Of a stretch of DNA of 64,000 bases, positions 43,942-52,389 are shown in pieces (position 1 is the stretch's first letter; every line of letters starts with the position of its first letter). The notes beneath the pieces are model-generated. The model ran no database searches, had not been told where the DNA came from, and saw nothing but the letters and a program-made list of their open reading frames with translations. Source of the stretch: an uncultured Draconibacterium sp. (GTDB taxonomy: Bacteria; Bacteroidota; Bacteroidia; Bacteroidales; Prolixibacteraceae); assembly GCF_913060805.1 (NCBI RefSeq), contig NZ_CAJXTC010000003.1, positions 62,001 to 126,000 on the forward strand, read 5' to 3'. The position numbers and the translations under genes were made by a program.

Positions 43942-44380
43942 TTTGTTCTCGTAATGTTTTAAATATAATTTGAATCAACGAATACATCAGTGCTGTTGAC
44001 CATCCAATTAGCATAATTCCGTTTATTGCTTCAATTCCTGAAAATATTTTCCACTCCGAACTGATTGTCATATCGCCATAACCAAGCGTTGTAAAAGTAA
44101 CTATCGAATAATAAAAAATGTCGTGGAAACTGGCAAAGTCGGGCTGTATTGCAGGGATGAGATATAAACAAAAGGCCCAGATCAATGAGTGGATTGCATG
44201 CAGAAATGTTAGAAACAAGAAGGAATAAACAAGCAGGCGTAATATTCGCAGGTTGTTGAGGTGTTTTTTCCACTCGTTAATAACACTTACCGTTTTTCGT
44301 GTGAGGTAAATATTTGCCCACGCCTGAAGGACAACATTAAAGGCGATTATGGCAAATCCAATGAATAGAATTTTAAACAT
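43925..44380 (-). CDS. Two-transmembrane potassium-channel-like protein
   Basis: 151 residues. Seen: hydrophobic helices at about 1-25, 48-77 and 112-142, with a pore helix and the selectivity filter 'TTLGYGD' (97-103) between the last two. This is the Ion_trans_2 pattern. No cytoplasmic RCK/TrkA-N domain is attached, so gating is not ligand-type as in Kch. It is the first gene of the efflux operon, overlapping hlyD by 17 nt, which suggests its ion flux is linked with the pump (for example in pH or membrane-potential balance). That link is an inference. Confidence 0.88.
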   Translation of the reverse strand: MFKILFIGFAIIAFNVVLQAWANIYLTRKTVSVINEWKKHLNNLRILRLLVYSFLFLTFLHAIHSLIWAFCLYLIPAIQPDFASFHDIFYYSIVTFTTLGYGDMTISSEWKIFSGIEAINGIMLIGWSTALMYSLIQIIFKTLREQNGKQR

Positions 44381-44552
44381 TTTAATTAAGATTTTTGAAT
44401 AACAGTATAATCGCCAGACAGAAAGGTCGGGAATTAAACTTGCGTTTTGTTAAAATTACATAATACTAAAACGTAAATCAAGAGCTGGAATGAATTTCTG
44501 TTGATTGTTTTTGAAGTTGACGGGGGGAGTAGGGGGTTTCTATAAAACACAA

Positions 44553-44584
44553 ATGGGAACTATTCTGTTACGAATAGCTCCCAT
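44553..44584 (-). terminator. Terminator of the orphan minus-strand unit
   Basis: A 14-bp stem with one mismatch (AATGGGAGCTATTC with GAATAGTTCCCATT on the minus strand, loop GTAACA) is followed by TGTGTTTT. Just before it, AGTAAC-TTCG-GTTACT (44596-44611) forms a small stem with a UUCG tetraloop when read on the minus strand. Confidence 0.6.
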
Positions 44585-44770
44585 TCACTCTCCAGTAACC
44601 GAAGTTACTATTGGTGCCAGGTTACGGTTATTACGACCGGCGTTGGCTTTTTCTTTCGAATCGGCTTTTGCCTTAACGTTCCGGCTTAGCTTTCTACGGC
44701 TCGGCCTTCCGGTTGTCCTTTCGGTAATCGCGCTTACCTTCCTGAACGAAGTGTCTTTCAGTGTATTCAG
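44585..44770 (-). other. Open basic reading frame without an ATG
   Basis: After an in-frame TAG at 44771-44773 one minus-strand frame stays open for 61 codons and encodes a Lys/Arg/Asn-rich stretch ('RKLSRNVKAKADSKEKANAG'). There is no ATG or GTG near its start, and it is in a different frame from the 56-codon ORF upstream. It may be the remnant of a frameshifted gene or just structured RNA; I cannot decide. Confidence 0.25.
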
Positions 44771-44798
44771 CTAATCCCTAAGGATGTCCCCTTTCCAA

Positions 44799-44969
44799 TC
44801 AACGGGTTTGAGTTGCCTCGTTTTCGTTGTGCAGTTTCGCAGCTAAGACCTTGATCTTTTTACTTCCTGCCTGATGACCCAATCTTGAAAGAACTTCTGG
44901 AACTTCTTTCAGATGATTGCCTGAACTTTGATACTCCAGAATATCGCGTTCAAACTTCAGCTTTTTCAT
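44799..44969 (-). CDS. Small protein of 56 residues, unknown
   Basis: The ORF runs from the ATG at 44969 to TGA at 44799: 56 residues, beginning 'MKKLKFERDILEYQSSGNHL', predicted helical, with a mix of Lys and Glu. It lies about 97 nt downstream of a consensus promoter (45073-45102) with nothing else in between, so translation is plausible. Immediately upstream the leader has a CCCCGAGGGG palindrome (44977-44986). I recognise no family. It could also be a degraded gene, since an open basic frame continues further down in another frame. Confidence 0.45.
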   Translation of the reverse strand: MKKLKFERDILEYQSSGNHLKEVPEVLSRLGHQAGSKKIKVLAAKLHNENEATQTR

Positions 44970-45072
44970 TGTGCCGCCCCGAGGGGTGGGATGAAATGGT
45001 TCCGGTTCCGACTAAGAAACTTTTCCCGTTTCCACAATTTCCAAGCAGCCTTTTATCGCTCACCTGATAGAT

Positions 45073-45102
45073 CAAATATACAGCGAAAAATAAAAAATGC
45101 AA
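45073..45102 (-). promoter_or_regulatory. Consensus promoter of the orphan unit
   Basis: On the minus strand: TTG (45100-45102), 19 nt, TATATTTG (45073-45080), an exact match to the Bacteroidetes consensus in sequence and spacing. It points into the gene-poor stretch 45070-44550. Confidence 0.65.
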
Positions 45103-45194
45103 GTGATTTTCAGTCGTTTATATCCACCATGAATTAACCGCGGTTATCAACAATTGTTAATAAGGTCGTTTAGTATTTTATCTGCGCTACACAC

Positions 45195-46985
45195 CTATTT
45201 TATCCACAACCACTGGAACTTGATCGGATCAGCTTCGGTTGGACGAATACTGAGTTCGATAGTGTAAAAACCTTGCTTGGGGAAATCGATCGTACCTATT
45301 TTATTCGACTCGAAATTATCGATGTGCCAATTCTGAATAGGCTCACCAACTGTTTGCCCGGTTGGATGCACCGAATGATACAATTCTTGCCCTGCAGCCT
45401 TTAATACAATCTGGCTATTGTTTCTGTTGCCCTGAAAACTATACGACACATCTACTCTTTTTGCACCCGGTTTGTCAACGTATATTTTCCAGCTAAAATC
45501 AGTAACTCCATCAGCCGCTACAAAAGCCGGAACCGTTCCGTATTTTGCCGGAGGCGTAATTTCCATTGATTTGGGTTGCGGGTTCTGATTTCCGGGAAGC
45601 AATGAATAACCACCGTCAGTTGTTTTGGCAACCAGCCCGTCCGTTATCTCCGGTTTCGATTGGTATTCAACAACTAACACCGAAACATACGGATCCGGTT
45701 GGTCAGAAGGTAACGCGACTTGTGTGAAAGCGCCGGAGTGCGAAAAGGAGAGGGGCGATTTCTGCTTATCGGCCAACAGGTAAATTTTTTCAGGACTTGC
45801 TGAAATGCCGGTTAGGTTCAGATGTTTGTTCAATGGCCAATTATAAACATGCAGGAATAATTTAAAAGTGTTTCCATCTTGTTTGCAGGTAATTTTTCCC
45901 CAGTCGTGCAGATCTTTGTCCAGATCAAAAGCTTCGGCGCCGTAAATCGATTCGCCGTTTACCTGCAGCCATTTTCCCATTTCAAGCATCCGCTGCGAAA
46001 TTTCGTAAGGTACATCGCCGTTGGCACGTGGCCCGATATTCAGCATAAAATTACCATTCAGACTAACGTTGCCGATTAACGATTTTAATAATGTGGTTGT
46101 GGATTTCCATTGCGAATCGGATGAGTGAAATCCCCAGGAATGTGCAACTGTTGCCGGCGATTGCCACGGGAAATCTTCTTTCTTGTCGCCAAGTTGGTTG
46201 TCGCCCAGTGTTTTGTAATCAATGTCGGGGTCTTCTTCAATCGACAAACCCAAACGTGAATTAACCAGGCAGTTGGGCTGCAACTCTCGAATCAGTGATT
46301 TTAGCTGAAGCAATTGTTCTTTGGTAACGATACTTTCGGAGTGGTGGATCCACATATCGAACCAGAGCATTGAAATCTCTCCATAATTGGTTAACAATTC
46401 GGTGATTTGTGGTATCACTTTTTGCTGCCAGTAGCGGTCATAGTCACTTTCCGAAATTTTATAAATCTCACGTGTATGATCCCAACCCAGCGGGTGTTCC
46501 CAGTCAACCCAGTGCGAATAATACAGACAAAGTTTAATGTTGTGTTTTTTGCAGGCCTCAGCCATTTCTGCAATAATATCGCGTTTTGGGTTGGTGTAAT
46601 TGCCCAAATCGTAATCGCTTACTTTGCTGTCCCACAAACCAAAACCATCGTGGTGTTTGGCAGTAATGGTTATGTACTTCATTCCCGACTTTTTCGCCAG
46701 AATTACCCATTCTTCGGGATCAATTTCGTCCCATTGAAAGCGGTCGAGAAGCGTAACATATTCGTCGCGATCAATCCGGTTTCGGTATAAAATCCATTCG
46801 GCGTAATCGTTGTCGTTGCGCAGTTTTTCACCTTTCCAATAACCTTCAGCTCCGCTGTACACCCCCCAGTGAATAAACATTCCAAAACGCGAATCAGTGA
46901 ACCATTGGGCGCGTTCGTTGGTATTTTTCTGGCCAAATGAAGGTAAACTGCAAAGCAGACAAACAATAACAATCAGGTTTTTCAT
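45195..46985 (-). CDS. Alpha-L-fucosidase, GH29
   Basis: 596 residues from the ATG at 46985, which gives a signal peptide ('LIVIVCLLCSLPSFGQ'); a GTG 36 nt upstream is rejected. GH29 features: 'RFGMFIHWGVYS' (37-48 region), 'ITAKHHDGFGLWDS', 'YYSHWVDWEHP', and the nucleophile Asp210 in 'MLWFD'. A C-terminal beta-sandwich follows, extended by an extra module of about 150 residues ('DGVTDFSWKIYVDKPGAKRVDVSYSFQG') that is probably carbohydrate-binding. It removes terminal fucose by a retaining mechanism, secreted to the periplasm. It lies 35 nt after nspC in the same direction, but has no metabolic link to it. Confidence 0.93.
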   Translation of the reverse strand: MKNLIVIVCLLCSLPSFGQKNTNERAQWFTDSRFGMFIHWGVYSGAEGYWKGEKLRNDNDYAEWILYRNRIDRDEYVTLLDRFQWDEIDPEEWVILAKKSGMKYITITAKHHDGFGLWDSKVSDYDLGNYTNPKRDIIAEMAEACKKHNIKLCLYYSHWVDWEHPLGWDHTREIYKISESDYDRYWQQKVIPQITELLTNYGEISMLWFDMWIHHSESIVTKEQLLQLKSLIRELQPNCLVNSRLGLSIEEDPDIDYKTLGDNQLGDKKEDFPWQSPATVAHSWGFHSSDSQWKSTTTLLKSLIGNVSLNGNFMLNIGPRANGDVPYEISQRMLEMGKWLQVNGESIYGAEAFDLDKDLHDWGKITCKQDGNTFKLFLHVYNWPLNKHLNLTGISASPEKIYLLADKQKSPLSFSHSGAFTQVALPSDQPDPYVSVLVVEYQSKPEITDGLVAKTTDGGYSLLPGNQNPQPKSMEITPPAKYGTVPAFVAADGVTDFSWKIYVDKPGAKRVDVSYSFQGNRNNSQIVLKAAGQELYHSVHPTGQTVGEPIQNWHIDNFESNKIGTIDFPKQGFYTIELSIRPTEADPIKFQWLWIK

Positions 46986-47020
46986 AAGTCGGTTAGTTAG
47001 TTTTAATAGGTAATATTGCA

Positions 47021-48157
47021 CTACGACAAGCGGTTTTTAAAATCTTCGTATCTAAATTTTCGAACGATGTCTAGTTTGTCATCCTTTGTCCAGATGGCAA
47101 TTGCCGGATGATTAACACCGTTAAACATGGTGGTTTTTACCATGGTATAATGAATCATGTCAAGGAACACAATTTGCTCGCCAATTTGCAGTTGGCGGCC
47201 AAAATCGTATGCTTCCATAAAATCGCCGGCAAGGCAGCTACCGCCTCCCAAACGGTAAAGATGCTGGCTTTCTTCTGATGGATCTTTGGCTCCAACAATT
47301 TTCGGGCGATAAGGCATTTCAAGCGTGTCGGGCATGTGGGCTGTGAATGAAACATCCAAAATTGCAGTTTTTACGCCTTTGTGTTCCACAATATCCTGAA
47401 CGGTTGATACCAATACTCCGGTTTCCCATGCAATTGCACTGCCGGGTTCCAAAATCACTTTTACATCGTATTTTTTTCTGAAAGCAGTGAGCAACTGAAT
47501 TAAATGTTGGTGATCGTAACCTTTACGTGTCATTAAATGACCGCCGCCCATGTTCACCCATTTTACCTGGTGCAGGTATTTACTGTATTTGTTTTCGAGG
47601 TTCTTAAGTACTTTTTCCAGGCTGAATGAATCCGATTCGCACAACACATGAAAATGAATGCCTTCAATACCCTCGGGGAGTTCATCCGGCATTTCGTTGC
47701 TGCCAACACCTAAACGCGATCCCGGTGCACTTGGATTATAAAGATCGGTGCCAACATCAGAATATTCAGGATTTACGCGAATTCCGCAGGAGATTTTGTG
47801 ATCAGCAGTTTGAGTACGTTCGTAATATTTCTCAAACTGTTTGACTGAATTAAAAACAATGTGGCTGCTGTAACTCATCAATTCATCAAATTCATGGTCG
47901 AGGTACACCGGCGAATAAAGATGTGCACGGGTTTTCATCTCCTCGAAACACAAACGAGCTTCGTACAACGAGCTGGCTGTTGCACCCTTTAAATACTCAC
48001 GCACAATGGGGAAGGCGCTCCACATGGCAAATCCTTTAAATGCAAGGATAATCTCAATCCCAGCTTCTTGTTGAACACTGTTGATCAGTTCAAGATTTTT
48101 ACGAAGCAGTTTTTCATCGAGCACAAAAGCTGGCGACGGTATTTCTTTATAATTCAA
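47021..48157 (-). CDS. nspC: Carboxynorspermidine/carboxyspermidine decarboxylase
   Basis: 378 residues. PLP-dependent, alanine-racemase-fold enzyme that decarboxylates carboxyspermidine to spermidine (or carboxynorspermidine to norspermidine). Seen: 'PSPAFVLDEKLLRKNL', PLP lysine Lys41 in 'LAFKGFAMW', 'HFHVLCESDSF', the 'GGGHLMTRKGYD' phosphate-binding region, 'EPGSAIAWETG', and the catalytic cysteine in 'GGSCLAGDF'. It follows the dehydrogenase gene on the same strand, separated by a hairpin that may attenuate it. Confidence 0.95.
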   Translation of the reverse strand: MNYKEIPSPAFVLDEKLLRKNLELINSVQQEAGIEIILAFKGFAMWSAFPIVREYLKGATASSLYEARLCFEEMKTRAHLYSPVYLDHEFDELMSYSSHIVFNSVKQFEKYYERTQTADHKISCGIRVNPEYSDVGTDLYNPSAPGSRLGVGSNEMPDELPEGIEGIHFHVLCESDSFSLEKVLKNLENKYSKYLHQVKWVNMGGGHLMTRKGYDHQHLIQLLTAFRKKYDVKVILEPGSAIAWETGVLVSTVQDIVEHKGVKTAILDVSFTAHMPDTLEMPYRPKIVGAKDPSEESQHLYRLGGGSCLAGDFMEAYDFGRQLQIGEQIVFLDMIHYTMVKTTMFNGVNHPAIAIWTKDDKLDIVRKFRYEDFKNRLS

Positions 48158-48185
48158 AGTCTGAAATTTTAGCGGTTAAATAAAA

Positions 48186-48210
48186 AGCCCCAAGTTATTA
48201 ACCCGGGGCT
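48186..48210 (-). terminator. Hairpin between the dehydrogenase and nspC genes
   Basis: AGCCCC (48186-48191) pairs with GGGGCT (48205-48210); on the minus strand the stem is followed by TTTTTATTT. It could end the dehydrogenase transcript partly, or act as an attenuator before nspC. Confidence 0.55.
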
Positions 48211-48226
48211 CGAAGCAAGTATGTTG

Positions 48227-49420
48227 TTACACTTCAAGATCGCCATTAATCTCTTCGTTCCACGGCAGTCCGTGTTCTCCGATTTTTTCCATAAACGGAT
48301 CCGGATCGAATTCCTCAACGTTAAATACGCCTTTGCCCTGCCATTTTCCGGTAAGCACCATCATGGCACCCAACATTGCAGGTACACCTGTCGTGTATGA
48401 AACGCCTTGAGTACCAGTTTCTTCGAATGCTTTTTGGTGACTACAGTTGTTCCAAACGTAGTAGGTTTTTTCTTCGCCGTCTTTTACACCTTTAATGCGG
48501 CATCCGATCGATGTTTCGCCGGTGTATTTATCGCCAAGATCTCCCGGATTTGGAAGTACCTCTTTCAGGAACTCCAACGGAATAATGTCAACACCTTTGT
48601 ATTTTACCGGATCAATGCGGCTCATTCCAATATTCTGGATTACACGAAGGTGAGTCAGGTATTCCTGGCCGAAAGTCATCCAAAAACGAGCCCGTTTTAA
48701 ACTTGGGAAGTTTTTGGTCAGCGACTCCAGCTCTTCATGATAAAGAACGTATGAATCTCTTGCACCGATATTCGGGTAATTTAATGCCTGTTTAATTTCA
48801 AAAGGTTTGGTTTCTACCCATTGGCCATTTTCCCAGTAACGTCCGTTTTGAGTGATCTCGCGGATGTTAATTTCCGGGTTAAAGTTGGTGGCAAATGCTT
48901 TACCATGGTCGCCGCCGTTGCAATCTACAATATCTAGGTAGTGCATTTCATCAAAATGATGTTTGGCTGCATGCGCCGTATAAATGCTGGTTACGCCCGG
49001 ATCGAATCCGCAACCCAGCACAGCCATAATGCCTTTTTCTTTAAAACGATTGTGGTAAGCCCACTGCCAGCTATATTCGAATTTAGCTTCGTCTTTTGGC
49101 TCGTAATTGGCAGTATCTAAATAATTTACGCCGGTCTCTAAACAGGCATCCATAATCGGAAGATCCTGGTACGGAAGCGCAACATTGATAACCAACTCCG
49201 GCTGAAACTCTTTAATCAGCGCAACAGTATCGGCAACATTATCGGCATTCAACGACGCCGTTTTAATTCTGCCTTTACCCACTTCTTTTGCTATTACATC
49301 GCACTTAGAAACGGTACGGCTGGCCAATAAAATTTCTGAAAAAACTTCCGGGTTATCTGCACACTTGCTGGCAACCACACGGCCAACACCACCTGCTCCA
49401 ATTATTAAAACTTTACTCAT
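48227..49420 (-). CDS. Carboxynorspermidine/carboxyspermidine dehydrogenase (saccharopine dehydrogenase family)
   Basis: 397 residues. Rossmann 'IIGAGGVGRVVA' at 6-17, 'ALPYQDLPIMDACLETGVNYLDTANYE', 'GCGFDPGVTSIYTAHA', and 'DCNGGDHGKAFATNFNPEINIRE', all as in the LYS1-like branch that joins aspartate beta-semialdehyde to putrescine (or diaminopropane) by reductive condensation. With nspC downstream it provides the carboxyspermidine route to spermidine known in Bacteroidota. It diverges from the agmatinase gene, from which putrescine would come. Confidence 0.94.
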   Translation of the reverse strand: MSKVLIIGAGGVGRVVASKCADNPEVFSEILLASRTVSKCDVIAKEVGKGRIKTASLNADNVADTVALIKEFQPELVINVALPYQDLPIMDACLETGVNYLDTANYEPKDEAKFEYSWQWAYHNRFKEKGIMAVLGCGFDPGVTSIYTAHAAKHHFDEMHYLDIVDCNGGDHGKAFATNFNPEINIREITQNGRYWENGQWVETKPFEIKQALNYPNIGARDSYVLYHEELESLTKNFPSLKRARFWMTFGQEYLTHLRVIQNIGMSRIDPVKYKGVDIIPLEFLKEVLPNPGDLGDKYTGETSIGCRIKGVKDGEEKTYYVWNNCSHQKAFEETGTQGVSYTTGVPAMLGAMMVLTGKWQGKGVFNVEEFDPDPFMEKIGEHGLPWNEEINGDLEV

Positions 49421-49457
49421 TTTCTTGTTTAATCATTTTAATTCAATAACATAAAAT

Positions 49458-49493
49458 TATTCATATGAATATTGTAATTTCGTATGAATATTG
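49458..49493. promoter_or_regulatory. Palindrome and direct repeat in the polyamine intergenic region
   Basis: TATTCATATGAATA (49458-49471) is a perfect 14-bp palindrome. TATGAATATTG occurs twice (49464-49474 and 49483-49493), 19 bp apart. The sequence lies between the divergent dehydrogenase and agmatinase genes and could be the binding site of a shared regulator. No regulator gene is near. Confidence 0.4.
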
Positions 49494-49527
49494 CAAAAAA
49501 TCAGAGACAAATTAAGCATTTTTTTTG

Positions 49528-50556
49528 ATGAGTGAAACTTTCGAAAATAAAGATTTTAATACAAATGGTGTGGGGCTGAAAAACGGCAACTTTATTGGGC
49601 TTCCGTTTGATGAAAAAACTGCTGAAGTTGTGCTGTTTCCGGTGCCGTGGGATGTTACAGTTTCGTATGGAGAAGGAACGGCAGAGGCTCCGAAAAAAAT
49701 TCTGGAAGTTTCGTCGCAGCTTAATTTATTCGATTTGGATGTAAGAGATGCCTGGAAACGCGGCATTTATTTTCAGCCGGTAAGCGAGGCGGTTATGAAG
49801 ATCAGAAATCAGCTTCGTCCAAAAGCTGTCCGATATATCGATTTTTTAGAAAATGGGGGAGTTGTTGCTGAAAATGCAGAAATGCAACAAACTTTATTGG
49901 AGATTAACGAACAGTGCGAGGCCATGAACTTTTTTGTGTATCGTGAAACCAAAAAATTGCTCGATGCCGGTAAAATTGTGGGATTGATTGGTGGCGATCA
50001 CAGTACGCCGTTGGGTTATTTAACCGCACTGTCGGAAAAATACGAGCGTTTTGGCGTGGTTCAGATTGATGCGCATCTTGACCTGAGAAATGCTTACAAA
50101 GGATTTACCTATTCGCATGCATCTGTTTTTTACAATGCTGTGCAAATGCCCGAAATTAAAAAGCTGGCGCAGGTTGGAATTCGTGACTGCTGCGACGAAG
50201 AAGTTGAGTTTGCCGAAAATAACGACCGCATTAAAATGCATTTCGATGAGCAGCTGAAAGAAGAACAATTTAATGGTGCAAGCTGGGACGAACAATGCAA
50301 CGAAATTATTAGCGAATTACCCGGCAATGTGTATATCAGTTTTGATGTTGATGGTCTGGATCCGAAACTTTGTCCGCAAACAGGAACGCCTGTTCCGGGA
50401 GGGGTCGATTACAACCAGGTTGTTTATCTGTTTAAAAAGATTTTGAAAAGTGGCCGCCGCATTATTGGTTTTGATGTTTGCGAAACTGGAAATGCCGAGT
50501 GGGATGCCAAAGTTGCCGCCAGGATTATATATAAACTCAGTTGTTTGGCCGGTTAA
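49528..50556 (+). CDS. speB: Arginase/agmatinase family ureohydrolase
   Basis: 342 residues from the ATG at 49528 (an overlapping TTG one codon earlier is rejected). The manganese ligands of the ureohydrolase fold are intact: His158 in 'GGDHST', Asp181, His183 and Asp185 in 'DAHLDLR', and 'SFDVDGLDP' near the C terminus. Agmatinase is favoured over arginase because an arginine decarboxylase gene follows in the same direction and spermidine genes diverge from it; sequence alone does not settle it. It would release putrescine and urea. Confidence 0.88.
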   Translation: MSETFENKDFNTNGVGLKNGNFIGLPFDEKTAEVVLFPVPWDVTVSYGEGTAEAPKKILEVSSQLNLFDLDVRDAWKRGIYFQPVSEAVMKIRNQLRPKAVRYIDFLENGGVVAENAEMQQTLLEINEQCEAMNFFVYRETKKLLDAGKIVGLIGGDHSTPLGYLTALSEKYERFGVVQIDAHLDLRNAYKGFTYSHASVFYNAVQMPEIKKLAQVGIRDCCDEEVEFAENNDRIKMHFDEQLKEEQFNGASWDEQCNEIISELPGNVYISFDVDGLDPKLCPQTGTPVPGGVDYNQVVYLFKKILKSGRRIIGFDVCETGNAEWDAKVAARIIYKLSCLAG

Positions 50557-50733
50557 TTTTGATTGGTGCCACTTATTTTCTTACTTTGAAAGAACGTTTC
50601 CATTTGTTTGGAATATTAAAATAGAAGAGTGTTTGGGCAGATTTCATTTTCTGACGCAATTATTCGAAAAAAATATTTTTATTTGCGTTTTGAAAAAAAT
50701 ACAAAAACACTAATAATTTTTATGGCTACGTAG

Positions 50734-52149
50734 ATGAAGAATACTTATTTTGATTTGATTGAGCAAAGCTACTACTTTCCGCAGGAAGGCTTTGATTTAA
50801 GAGGTGATTCGTTAACCTTTCACGGAATCTCTTTAAAATATCTGATTAAAAAATACGGTACCCCGTTTAGGTTTATATACCTGCCGAAAATTGGGGAACA
50901 AATAAAAAAATCGCGTAACCTGTTTAACAAGGCCATTAAAAAGAACAATTATAATGGCAAATATTATTACTGTTATTGTACAAAATGTAACCACTTTTCG
51001 CATGTGGTTAACGAGGCATTAAAACACAATGTAAACCTCGAAACTTCATCATCGTACGACATCGATCTGATCCTGCATCTTTTTAAGGATAAAAAAATCG
51101 ATAAGAACCGGAAGATCATTCACAACGGATATAAAACGCAGGAATACCTTACGAAAATCATTGAACTGCAACGACTTGGTTTTAAGAATAATATTATTGT
51201 TTTAGATAGTATTAACGAGCTTGACCGAATTGAAAAACTGGCCAATGGCGAAACAGTAAAAGTGGGTATCCGCATGGCGATAAACGAAGAATCGCAGTCG
51301 GCGTATTACACCTCTCGTTTGGGAATCAGGCACACTAATATTCCGGAGTTTTTCCAGCAAAAAATTAAAGGCAAGAAAAACATTGAATTGAAGATGCTTC
51401 ACTTTTTTGTTGACTCGGGGATTAAAGACAGTTTGTATTTCTGGGGCGAGTTCCAAAAAGCAATGAAGCTTTATGTGGAGCTGAAAAAGCAGTGCGACAC
51501 ACTCGATTCGTTTAACCTTGGTGGAGGTTTTCCAATTCGTAACCACCTTGGTTTTGAGTACGATTACGAGTACATGATCAAGGAAATTGTTTCGAATATA
51601 AAAACGGCCTGCTCGGCTGAAAATTTACCTGATCCGGATATTTACACCGAGTTCGGAAAATATACGGTTGGCGAAAGTGGAGCAATAATTTTTGAGGTGT
51701 TGGAGCAAAAACAGCAAAACGATACCGAAAGCTGGTACATCATTAACAACAGTTTAATGAATACCATTCCTGATTCGTGGTCGATTTTTGAGAAGTTTAT
51801 TTTGCTGCCTATCAACAAATGGAACAACGAATACAAACGTGCCAATATTGGCGGTATCAGTTGCGACCACTCGGATTATTACAACTCGGAAGACTTTAAC
51901 CAGGAGGTTTTACTTCCTGCTTATTCTGATGATGATAAGGAGCCGTTGTACCTTGGATTTTTCCACACGGGAGCCTATCAGGATGCCATTAGTGGTTACG
52001 GCGGAATTAAACACTGTTTAATTCCGGCACCAAAGCATGTAATTATCGATCGCGATGAGAAAGGTAATTTCTTCGATTATGTGTATCGTAACGAGCAGTC
52101 GGCAGATGAAATGTTCAAAATTCTGGGGTATACCAAGGACGAGGAATAG
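50734..52149 (+). CDS. speA: Arginine decarboxylase, short form
   Basis: 471 residues, far shorter than the 630-660 of E. coli SpeA. Fold type III PLP decarboxylase: PLP lysine Lys84 in 'YCTKCN', 'NGYKTQEYL', 'FFVDSG', 'NLGGGFPIRN', 'TEFGKYTVGESG', and the second-subunit active-site cysteine in 'ISCDHSD'. Shortness suggests loss of the helical inserts seen in long SpeA. Assigned to arginine because of the agmatinase 177 nt upstream; a lysine- or diaminopimelate-type specificity cannot be excluded. Together the two convert arginine to putrescine. Confidence 0.85.
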   Translation: MKNTYFDLIEQSYYFPQEGFDLRGDSLTFHGISLKYLIKKYGTPFRFIYLPKIGEQIKKSRNLFNKAIKKNNYNGKYYYCYCTKCNHFSHVVNEALKHNVNLETSSSYDIDLILHLFKDKKIDKNRKIIHNGYKTQEYLTKIIELQRLGFKNNIIVLDSINELDRIEKLANGETVKVGIRMAINEESQSAYYTSRLGIRHTNIPEFFQQKIKGKKNIELKMLHFFVDSGIKDSLYFWGEFQKAMKLYVELKKQCDTLDSFNLGGGFPIRNHLGFEYDYEYMIKEIVSNIKTACSAENLPDPDIYTEFGKYTVGESGAIIFEVLEQKQQNDTESWYIINNSLMNTIPDSWSIFEKFILLPINKWNNEYKRANIGGISCDHSDYYNSEDFNQEVLLPAYSDDDKEPLYLGFFHTGAYQDAISGYGGIKHCLIPAPKHVIIDRDEKGNFFDYVYRNEQSADEMFKILGYTKDEE

Positions 52150-52389
52150 TTTTCAGTCTCAGTCTCAGTTTACAGCTTTAGTTGTTTGTCATTTCGGGAT
52201 AGAGAGAAAAATCTTTTCCCGGGTGTCGTTATATTTGATTAATCTTATTATGTGATCGAATGGAGATGCGTATTTAATTTCAAACATCAATCTTTCATCA
52301 ATCTCCATCAATCCTTTCCGGCGGCATAATGGCTTTGCAAAATCATTCAACCTTTTTCGGGGAACTGTGTTTTTCTTAAAAAAAACTAT

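Noticed and set aside
44505-44774. Plus-strand ORF of 89 codons
   Set aside because: It is the antisense of the open basic frame on the minus strand, has odd composition (Leu/Ser/Phe rich with no clear signal or domain), and no promoter precedes it, while a consensus promoter serves the opposite strand.
45200-45208. TTATCCACA as a DnaA box or origin
   Set aside because: It falls inside the last codons of the GH29 fucosidase ('QWLW'), is single, and no dnaA or dnaN gene is near.
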